Assembly (NCBI GenBank): GCA_003525045.1
Contig: DQGF01000288.1
Coordinates: 8,072 to 14,208 of the forward strand
DNA: 6,137 bases
Source of the DNA: Pseudomonas sp.
GTDB taxonomy: Bacteria > Pseudomonadota > Gammaproteobacteria > Pseudomonadales > Pseudomonadaceae
Direction: 5' to 3'
Of the stretch, positions 1 through 5,268 are shown piece by piece. A program made the translations under genes and the position numbers. The notes below the pieces were generated by a model. It saw only the letters and a program-made list of their open reading frames with translations, made no database searches and had not been told where the DNA came from. The first letter of the stretch is position 1. Every line of letters starts with the position of its first letter.

Positions 1-1862
1 CGCGCTTGGGCAGTGACCTGGGCAATGACCGTTTCGACGGCACCTGGCTGGTGAGCAATTTCGAAAGCCTCGACCCGGCGCACAGCTGGTGGGGCAAGTA
101 CTACCACCTGTTCAGCGAAGTCGACAGCGAGGCCCAGCGTTTTCTGGACTTCGAGCGCTGGTGGGGCAGCCCGACGCTGCTCAACGGCGAAGAAATCGAG
201 ATGATTGTCGATGACCTGTTCATCGGCAATCGCTTGTCCGGCGGCCTGGGGCGCAAGAGCAGCGGGCTGGACCTCAAGCGCATCGAAGTGCCGGTGGTGG
301 TGTTCTGCTCCTATGGCGACAACATCACTCCGCCGCAACAGGCGCTGGACTGGATCACCGACGTCTACCCCAGCGATCTCGCCCTGCAACGTGCCGGGCG
401 CACCATCGTTTACCTGCGCCATGCCAGCATCGGGCACCTGGGCATCTTCGTGTCCGGTGAAGTGGCCCGGCGCGAGCACCGGGAACTGCTCGGTGCGGTC
501 GACACCATCAACGCCTTGCCGGCCGGACTGTATGAAATGTTGATCGAAGACCTGCCAGAAAACTCGGCAACACCCTATGCCGTGCGTTTCGAACCGCGGC
601 GGATCGCCGACATTCATGGCGACGAGCCGCCGCCCCGTGACGACGATCGCGAATTCGCCCTGGTCGAACGCGCTTCCGCCCTCAACAACAGCCTGTACGA
701 CGGCTTCATACGCCCATGGTTGCGGCAGTGGATCAACGAACCGGGCGCCGAACTGATCCGCCGCTCGCACCCCTTCCATCAACAGCAAGTGATGTGGAGC
801 AGCTTGAACCCGGCCTTGTGGTGGCTGTCCGCCAGTGCCTCCCAGGTGAGCAAGGATCGTCACCCTGCCACCCCGGACAACCCTCTCCTGGCATGGCAGG
901 CGTTGTTCTCCAACCAGATTCAGGACGCCCTGGACGGTTACCGCGATCTGCGCGATGCCACCCAGGAGCTGTGTTTCTACGGTATCTATGGCGTATTGAA
1001 CAGCCTCACCGGTAATGCTCCCGGACGAAATCTGCAGGCACATGCCGAGCAGCACGACAAGCTCGTGATCGAACGCCTGCAGGATGCCCTGCCCCTGGGC
1101 GGCTTGATGGAAGCCTTGATCCGCATCCTGTTTCTGCTGGGCCGCGACAGCAACGAGCCCGGCCAGCAAAGCGTCGAGAAACTGATCCGGCAATTGCAGG
1201 TGCCGCTGCAGGATTCCCCTGCCGGGCCACTTGACCTGCGCGAATCCCTGAGCCTGCAGAAATTGCTGGTCGCTACCCATCCGCAGCAAAGCGCGCAAAG
1301 CCTGCCCTTGATGCTGCCCGAGCCCGAAGAACGTCAGCAAGTGCTGGCAGCCGTGGCCAATCTGCTGCCGGAACTGCTGACCAACGACGGGGTTGAAAAT
1401 CCATTCTGGCGTGAGCTGCACACGCTGCTCGATGTCCCTTTGCCCGCTTTCAACGCGACCCAAGCGTTGAGTGAAGCCGAAGCCGTCAAGCAGGAAATAC
1501 CGGTGGTAACACCTGAGCCGATTAAACAAAAAGCTCCCGTGGTCACACCACAGCCAGTCAAGCAAAAAGATCCCGTGGCAACACCTGAGCCGGTCAAGCA
1601 AAAAGCTGCAGATGTAACACCTCAGCCAGCCGAGCAAAAAGTTCCCGTGGTCACACCGCAGCCTGTCAAGCAAAAAGACCCGGTGACGACGCCTGAGCCG
1701 ATCAAGCAGGAAGTCCCGGTCGTAACGCCTGAGCCGATTCCTTCGAAGCCGACCGAGCCAAAAGTCCCGGTAGTGCTGCCTAAGCCCATCGCCAAGGCCG
1801 TGAGTCCGGTACGCGCCTCTGCCAAGGGCAAAAAAGGCCCGAAGAAACCTCCGGCTAAATGA
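1..1862 (+). CDS. DUF3141 alpha/beta-hydrolase (PHA synthase-like), 5'-truncated, with Pro/Lys repeat tail
   Basis: The reading frame is open to the left edge (first full codon at 3), so the N-terminus is missing; about 619 residues remain, ending at TGA 1860-1862. Numbering from the TTG at 6, the early part resembles the cap/lid of PHA synthases (aromatic-rich WLVSNFESLDP and WWGKYYHLF, residues 14-36). It is followed by a strand and Asp motif (VVVFCSYGDNITPP, Asp105) and a His motif (IGHLGIF, His144). These match the Asp and His of the synthase/lipase triad; the nucleophile would lie upstream of the window. Residues 190-490 are mostly helical and not recognised in detail. Residues 499-598 are 12-residue repeats, and the end is very basic (AKGKKGPKKPPAK). 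I assign it to DUF3141, relatives of PhaC of unknown reaction. It converges on phbR; it may be the gene called phbX in P. extremaustralis PHB clusters, but that is from memory and unverified. Confidence 0.82.
   Translation, partial: RLGSDLGNDRFDGTWLVSNFESLDPAHSWWGKYYHLFSEVDSEAQRFLDFERWWGSPTLLNGEEIEMIVDDLFIGNRLSGGLGRKSSGLDLKRIEVPVVVFCSYGDNITPPQQALDWITDVYPSDLALQRAGRTIVYLRHASIGHLGIFVSGEVARREHRELLGAVDTINALPAGLYEMLIEDLPENSATPYAVRFEPRRIADIHGDEPPPRDDDREFALVERASALNNSLYDGFIRPWLRQWINEPGAELIRRSHPFHQQQVMWSSLNPALWWLSASASQVSKDRHPATPDNPLLAWQALFSNQIQDALDGYRDLRDATQELCFYGIYGVLNSLTGNAPGRNLQAHAEQHDKLVIERLQDALPLGGLMEALIRILFLLGRDSNEPGQQSVEKLIRQLQVPLQDSPAGPLDLRESLSLQKLLVATHPQQSAQSLPLMLPEPEERQQVLAAVANLLPELLTNDGVENPFWRELHTLLDVPLPAFNATQALSEAEAVKQEIPVVTPEPIKQKAPVVTPQPVKQKDPVATPEPVKQKAADVTPQPAEQKVPVVTPQPVKQKDPVTTPEPIKQEVPVVTPEPIPSKPTEPKVPVVLPKPIAKAVSPVRASAKGKKGPKKPPAK
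1500..1802 (+). repeat. Eight tandem 36-bp (12-residue) coding repeats
   Basis: Within the DUF3141 gene, units start at 1500, 1536, 1572, 1608, 1644, 1680, 1716 and 1767. The residue consensus is P-V-V-T-P-(E/Q)-P-(I/V)-K-Q-K-(A/D/V). Units 1-6 are exactly 36 bp. Unit 7 is enlarged to 51 bp by an insertion (IPSKPTEPK region), and unit 8 is degenerate (PVVLPKPIAKAV). Unit 4 is also divergent (ADVTPQPAEQKV). The repeats differ at many synonymous positions, so the array is not a fresh slippage product. The peptide should be extended and unstructured because of Pro at every second or third position, like other Pro/Lys-rich linkers. Confidence 0.93.
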
Positions 1863-1876
1863 CGCTGAATCGCTGA

Positions 1877-1909
1877 CGAGCGCCGCGTCACACCGACGCG
1901 GCTGCCTCG
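1877..1909. terminator. GC hairpin between convergent genes, possible bidirectional terminator
   Basis: GCCGCGTC (1882-1889) pairs perfectly with GACGCGGC (1895-1902) around the 5-nt loop ACACC. A further CGAG/CTCG pairing (1877-1880 with 1906-1909) lies across a small internal loop. It sits just after the DUF3141 stop codon and overlaps the phbR stop codon (1888-1890). No T-tract follows on either strand, so it is not a classical intrinsic terminator. It could still help end or protect both converging transcripts. Confidence 0.4.
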
Positions 1910-2925
1910 ATTGCGAACGATTCATCGGCCCGATACTGTCCGGGTGTCATGCCGAACCAGCGGCTGCAGGCTTTGTTGAAGCTGCTGTGGTCATGAAAAC
2001 CAAGGAGATACGCCACATGCTTCATGTTGAAGTGAGAATGGCGCAGGTAGAAATCGGCCAGTTGCCGACGCACAGCGTTCTGCACGTCCTTGAATTGGGT
2101 CCCGTCCTTTTCCAGGGCGCGTTGCAGGGAGCGCTTGCTGAGGTTCAACGCAGCGGCGATCGACTCCATGTCGCATTGCCCCTGGCCATGACTCAAGCGC
2201 TCGGTGAGCAGCGCGCGGATTTTGCCGACAATGGAGAAGCCACACAGCAGATCCAGTTGCGCCTCGGCGAAACTGTCATGCAGTACCGCCAACGCCTCGT
2301 TGGCCATGCTCAACGGACGCAGAAGTTCCTGGCCGTCAAACAGGATGCTGTCGTAGGCCGAACCAAATTGCAGGTCGCAGCCAAACAGCCGCTGATGCTC
2401 GGACGTGTCTTGCGGTTGCGGATAGCTGAACTCCACACTCAGGGGCTGCGGCAGCCTACCGCCACCCAGCCAGCGGCAGAAGCCAAGCAAAGAAGCCAGC
2501 CCGGCATCGGCATATTGGCGAGGCTTGATCGAGCCGGACTGTTGATGATCGAGCGAAGCCATTCGGTAGTGTTCCTGCTCCGGGACGAAAAACAGGCTGA
2601 AACCGCCGCCGATCAACGGGCTGAACCGCACCAGGCGTTCAAGCGCCCTTTTCAGGTTCAGGCTCGACATCATGGTGTAACCGACAATCTGAAAACTGCC
2701 GGGATGAAAATGGCCGTAGGCTTTCAAACCAATGTCCGGATCGCCGCTGGCTCGCGCCGCCAGTTGCCATAGCCGATAGATCACCCTTCGCTCGCACATC
2801 GCTCCTGGCGTGTGCGCGATTTTCAAGTCCAGTCCAGCCTCCTGACAAAGGTGGGCGACATCCAGTCCTTCCGCTGACAGCGTATTGACCAGCACATTGG
2901 CGTAACCGGAACTCATTCTGTACAT
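1888..2925 (-). CDS. phbR: AraC/XylS-family transcriptional regulator PhbR
   Basis: A 345-residue regulator read from ATG 2925-2923. The N-terminal ~200 residues (YANVLVNTLSAEGLD, LKAYGHFHPGSFQIVGY, LERLVRFSPLIGGGFSLFF) resemble the arabinose-binding-like effector/dimerisation domain of long AraC proteins. Residues ~240-332 form the AraC DNA-binding domain with two helix-turn-helix motifs: IAAALNLSKRSLQRAL, then VAYLLGFHDHSSFNKACSRW followed by the family ending FGMTPGQYR. It is divergent from phbBAC, as is the AraC-type activator phbR of Pseudomonas sp. 61-3, so I infer it activates that operon. No inducer can be deduced. The frame is open up to an ATG at 3021 and has ATGs at 2937 and 2916. 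The 2925 start is chosen because TGAGGA lies six bases upstream, because residues MYRMSSGYANV begin the conserved domain, and because earlier starts would run into the AT-rich promoter zone. Confidence 0.87.
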   Translation of the reverse strand: MYRMSSGYANVLVNTLSAEGLDVAHLCQEAGLDLKIAHTPGAMCERRVIYRLWQLAARASGDPDIGLKAYGHFHPGSFQIVGYTMMSSLNLKRALERLVRFSPLIGGGFSLFFVPEQEHYRMASLDHQQSGSIKPRQYADAGLASLLGFCRWLGGGRLPQPLSVEFSYPQPQDTSEHQRLFGCDLQFGSAYDSILFDGQELLRPLSMANEALAVLHDSFAEAQLDLLCGFSIVGKIRALLTERLSHGQGQCDMESIAAALNLSKRSLQRALEKDGTQFKDVQNAVRRQLADFYLRHSHFNMKHVAYLLGFHDHSSFNKACSRWFGMTPGQYRADESFAIEAAASV

Positions 2926-2930
2926 GGGCG

Positions 2931-2936
2931 TCCTCA
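2931..2936 (-). promoter_or_regulatory. Shine-Dalgarno site deciding the phbR start
   Basis: On the - strand TGAGGA ends six bases before ATG 2925-2923, near-ideal spacing. The competing ATG at 2937-2935 has only AGG three bases upstream, and the ATG at 2916 has no purine-rich stretch at a good distance. The site overlaps the 2937 ATG itself. Confidence 0.55.
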
Positions 2937-2984
2937 TTGACCTGTGGAACCGAACGTCCTGTCCGGAGCCATTACTGATCTGCG

Positions 2985-3018
2985 TTGAATCAAATAATAA
3001 CCGGCGATTCAAATTGAA
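2985..3018. promoter_or_regulatory. Inverted-repeat cluster, candidate operator in the phbR-phbB divergent region
   Basis: TTGAATC (2985-2991) is the exact reverse complement of GATTCAA (3006-3012), with 14 bases between them. The right arm also belongs to a second, tighter dyad TTCAA-A-TTGAA (3008-3018). A further TTGA occurs at 3022. The cluster lies in the most AT-rich part of the 263-bp gap between the divergent genes (2926-3188) and overlaps the candidate phbR promoter. It is therefore a reasonable place for PhbR or another regulator to act. The rest of the gap (about 3040-3188) shows no convincing sigma-70 or sigma-54 promoter for phbB, which could mean an activator-dependent promoter. 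Confidence 0.35.
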
Positions 3019-3021
3019 CAA
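2994..3021 (-). promoter_or_regulatory. Candidate sigma-70 promoter for phbR
   Basis: Read on the - strand, TTGTTC (3021-3016) and TATTAT (2999-2994; five of six matches to TATAAT) are separated by 16 bases. Transcription would begin near 2987, giving a leader of about 60 bases before the phbR ATG. The -35 is poor (three of six), consistent with a weak or regulated promoter. This rests on consensus matching only. Confidence 0.35.
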
Positions 3022-3188
3022 TTGATCCCAGTATAGGTACTGCTCATTTTTTGCCGGGAGAAGATAGAAAAAATCTGCATGGCGCCGTTGGACACCAGAC
3101 AGTCACCTCCCAACACTTCCGCACATCTCGCCAATACCGAACAATCACCCCCCATCTTGCAGCGCAAAATACAAAAGGAAAAGAGTGC

Positions 3189-3935
3189 ATGAAATCGCTT
3201 GGTCGTATTGCGTTGGTAACGGGTGGTATGGGTGGCATTGGCACTGCGATAAGCCAGCGCCTGCACAAGGAAGGATTCAAAGTCATCGTCGGCTGCAGCT
3301 CTGATTCCGCCCGCAAGAATGAATGGATAGCGAGCCAGCTGGCGGCGGGTTATCAGTTCGAATGCATCTATGGCGACATCACCGATTGGGAGTCGACCCG
3401 CAAAGCCTTCGAGATGGCCCGCGAACAATTCGGACAGGTGGATGTGCTGGTCAACAACGCGGGCATTACCCGTGACGCGTCCTTTCGCAAACTCACTCCA
3501 GAAGACTGGAATGCCGTGATCGGCACCAACCTCACCGGCATGTTCAATACCACCAAACAGGTGATTGAAGGCATGTTGGCCAAGGGCTGGGGTCGGGTCA
3601 TCAACATCTCCTCGATCAACGGTCAGCGTGGCCAGTTCGGCCAGACCAACTACAGCGCGGCCAAAGCCGGCATCCATGGCTTCACCATGGCCCTGGCCCG
3701 GGAAGTCTCCGGCAAGGGCGTGACCGTCAACACCGTCTCCCCCGGCTATATCCAGACCAGCATGACCGCGGCCATCCGTCCAGACATTCTCGACACCATG
3801 ATCGCGGCCACACCGGTCGGTCGCCTTGGCCAACCCGAAGAAATCGCCTCGATCGTCGCCTGGCTGGCGTCCGATGAGTCGGGCTACAGCACCGGCGCCG
3901 ACTTCTCGGTCAATGGCGGCATGAACATGCAGTAG
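3189..3935 (+). CDS. phbB: Acetoacetyl-CoA reductase (NADPH-type SDR)
   Basis: A 248-residue short-chain dehydrogenase that reduces acetoacetyl-CoA to (R)-3-hydroxybutyryl-CoA, the second step of PHB synthesis, in the cytosol. The Rossmann cofactor motif TGGMGGIG is at residues 11-18 and NNAGITRD at 89-96. The catalytic tetrad reads Asn114, Ser142, Tyr155, Lys159 (YSAAK). The blocks GQFGQTNYSAAKAG, KGVTVNTVSPGYI and the end GADFSVNGG are diagnostic of PhaB rather than FabG and closely match C. necator PhaB (246 residues). The ATG at 3189 is preferred: AAGGA (3175-3179) lies nine bases upstream and the protein begins at the usual place. The frame is open further upstream to 3051, but those residues do not resemble the family. 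It is first in the phbBAC cluster, 58 bases before phbA. It appears intact. Confidence 0.97.
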   Translation: MKSLGRIALVTGGMGGIGTAISQRLHKEGFKVIVGCSSDSARKNEWIASQLAAGYQFECIYGDITDWESTRKAFEMAREQFGQVDVLVNNAGITRDASFRKLTPEDWNAVIGTNLTGMFNTTKQVIEGMLAKGWGRVINISSINGQRGQFGQTNYSAAKAGIHGFTMALAREVSGKGVTVNTVSPGYIQTSMTAAIRPDILDTMIAATPVGRLGQPEEIASIVAWLASDESGYSTGADFSVNGGMNMQ

Positions 3936-3941
3936 GCCTGT

Positions 3942-3959
3942 CAGGGCATGGATGCCCTG
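3942..3959 (+). other. Perfect hairpin between phbB and phbA
   Basis: CAGGGCAT (3942-3949) and ATGCCCTG (3952-3959) are exact inverted repeats separated by GG. The practical stem is seven base pairs with a TGGA loop. It begins six bases after the phbB stop codon and is not followed by a T-tract (CTCCCGCTCG follows), so it is not a standard terminator. It may act as an mRNA stability or processing element, or be a weak pause site. Confidence 0.5.
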
Positions 3960-3993
3960 CTCCCGCTCGACCCAATCCTGATGAGGTTTTTGC

Positions 3994-5172
3994 ATGAACG
4001 AAGTCGTAATCGTTGCCGCTACGCGTACCGCCATTGGCAGTTTTCAAGGTTCACTGTCCGCCATTCCAGCCACTGAACTGGGCGCGGCGGTGATTCGTCG
4101 CCTGCTCGAACAGACCGGTATCGATGCCGCGCAGATCGATGAAGTCATCCTCGGCCAGGTGCTGACCGCAGGCTCCGGGCAGAACCCGGCACGCCAGTCG
4201 GCGATCAAGGCCGGCCTGCCCCATACCGTCCCGGCCCTGACCCTGAATAAAGTCTGCGGCTCCGGCCTCAAGGCGGTCCAGCTCGCGGTCCAGGCGATCC
4301 GTTGCGGCGACGCCGAACTGGTGATTGCCGGTGGTCAGGAAAACATGAGCCTGGCCCCCTATGTGCTGCCCAAGGCGCGCACCGGCCTGCGCCTGGGTCA
4401 TGCGCAACTGCAGGACAGCGTGATTCAAGATGGTTTGTGGGACGCCTTCAACGACTACCACATGGGCATCACCGCCGAGAACCTGGCGAGCAAGTACGAG
4501 CTCAGTCGCGAAGATCAGGACGCCTTCGCGGCGGCCTCGCAACAGAAAGCCTCAGCAGCGATCGAGGCCGGTTATTTCAAGGCTGAAATCACCCCGATCC
4601 TGATTCCCCAGCGCAAGGGCGATCCGCTGGTCTTCGACACCGACGAACAACCGCGCCCGGACAGCACGCTCCAGGCTTTGGGCAACCTCAAGCCCGCGTT
4701 CCAGAAAACCGGCAGCGTCACCGCCGGCAACTCGTCGACCCTCAACGATGGCGCCGCCGTGCTGCTGCTGGCCAGCGCCGCCAAGGCCCAGGCCCTCGGC
4801 TTGCCAGTACTGGCGCGCATCAAGGCCTATGCCAGTGCTGGCGTCGATCCGTCGATCATGGGCATCGGCCCGGTGCCTGCCACCCGCCTGGTCCTGACCA
4901 AGGCCGGCTGGAACCTGGACGAACTGGACCTGATCGAAGCCAACGAAGCGTTCGCCGCGCAGTCACTGGCCGTCAGCAAGGAACTGGGCTGGGACATGAA
5001 CAAGGTCAACGTCAACGGTGGCGCGATTGCCCTCGGCCATCCGATCGGCGCATCGGGCGCGCGGATCCTGGTGTCGCTGGTGCATGAGCTGATTCGTCGC
5101 GACGGCAAAAAAGGCCTGGCTACCTTGTGCATCGGTGGCGGCCAGGGCGTCAGCCTGGTCATCGAGCGCTAG
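3994..5172 (+). CDS. phbA: Acetyl-CoA acetyltransferase (biosynthetic beta-ketothiolase)
   Basis: A 392-residue thiolase that joins two acetyl-CoA into acetoacetyl-CoA plus CoA, the entry step to PHB. It has the same length as the Zoogloea ramigera enzyme and nearly that of C. necator PhaA (393). The acyl-accepting Cys88 is in [11 protein letters not shown]; Asn317 is in the NEAFA motif; His349 is in [14 protein letters not shown]; the proton-shuttling Cys379 is in LCIGGGQG. The PHB-thiolase blocks [31 protein letters not shown] and LIPQRKGDP are all present, so this is the biosynthetic (class II) type rather than a FadA-like degradative thiolase. ATG 3994 has GAGG (3983-3986) seven bases upstream. 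It sits 58 bases after phbB on the same strand and 96 bases before phbC. The reading frame is complete with no disruptions. Confidence 0.97.
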   Translation: MNEVVIVAATRTAIGSFQGSLSAIPATELGAAVIRRLLEQTGIDAAQIDEVILGQVLTAGSGQNPARQSAIKAGLPHTVPALTLNKVCGSGLKAVQLAVQAIRCGDAELVIAGGQENMSLAPYVLPKARTGLRLGHAQLQDSVIQDGLWDAFNDYHMGITAENLASKYELSREDQDAFAAASQQKASAAIEAGYFKAEITPILIPQRKGDPLVFDTDEQPRPDSTLQALGNLKPAFQKTGSVTAGNSSTLNDGAAVLLLASAAKAQALGLPVLARIKAYASAGVDPSIMGIGPVPATRLVLTKAGWNLDELDLIEANEAFAAQSLAVSKELGWDMNKVNVNGGAIALGHPIGASGARILVSLVHELIRRDGKKGLATLCIGGGQGVSLVIER

Positions 5173-5200
5173 ACACACCGAACTGCTTGCTTGGCTGCAG

Positions 5201-5234
5201 CCGCGGCGCCGAAGTCCGGCGCCGTGGTTTTTTT
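5201..5234 (+). terminator. Strong intrinsic-terminator structure between phbA and phbC
   Basis: CCGCGGCGCCG (5201-5211) pairs with CGGCGCCGTGG (5217-5227) over 11 bases, with one G-T wobble at 5203/5225 and the 5-base loop AAGTC. Seven T residues (5228-5234) follow the stem directly. A second T7 tract occurs at 5243-5249. This has every element of a Rho-independent terminator. It begins 28 bases after the phbA stop and ends 34 bases before the phbC start, so it should reduce phbC transcription relative to phbBA unless read-through or antitermination occurs. Confidence 0.88.
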
Positions 5235-5258
5235 CTGTCTGGTTTTTTTCATGTGGGC

Positions 5259-5264
5259 AAGGAG
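5259..5264 (+). promoter_or_regulatory. Shine-Dalgarno site of phbC
   Basis: AAGGAG lies four bases before ATG 5269, slightly close but a full match to the anti-Shine-Dalgarno core. It favours this start over the in-frame ATG at 5251, which is preceded only by the T7 tract and would add six residues (MWARSS). Confidence 0.7.
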
Positions 5265-5268
5265 TTCC

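Noticed and set aside
1334..1891. Two - strand open frames (Thr/Gly/Cys-rich) across the repeat tail
   Set aside because: They simply read the complement of the repeats in the DUF3141 gene. The + strand frame is continuous with the conserved hydrolase domain.
1987..2772. 261-residue open frame on the + strand opposite phbR
   Set aside because: It is complementary to conserved AraC-family sequence including the DNA-binding domain. The translation is Gln/Arg/Ala-rich with no recognisable domain and no good ribosome binding site.
2926..3021. phbR starting at ATG 3021 or 2937
   Set aside because: The extra N-terminal residues are unlike the family, ATG 3021 would place the start inside the dyad and promoter zone, and 2925 has the better-spaced Shine-Dalgarno site.
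3095..3102. CCAGACAG in the phbB leader is complementary to CTGTCTGG (5235-5242) between the two T-tracts before phbC
   Set aside because: An eight-base match over a 6-kb window is readily expected by chance, and nothing else supports a long-range RNA interaction.
3051..3188. Upstream extension of phbB by 46 codons
   Set aside because: The frame is open but begins with TTG without a ribosome binding site, the added residues do not resemble PhaB, and the ATG at 3189 gives the usual family length.
3009..4034. 341-residue open frame on the - strand opposite phbB
   Set aside because: It is antisense to a clear PhaB reductase, overlaps the phbR-phbB control region, and has no family-like motifs. 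Long antisense frames are expected in GC-rich genes with strong third-position bias.
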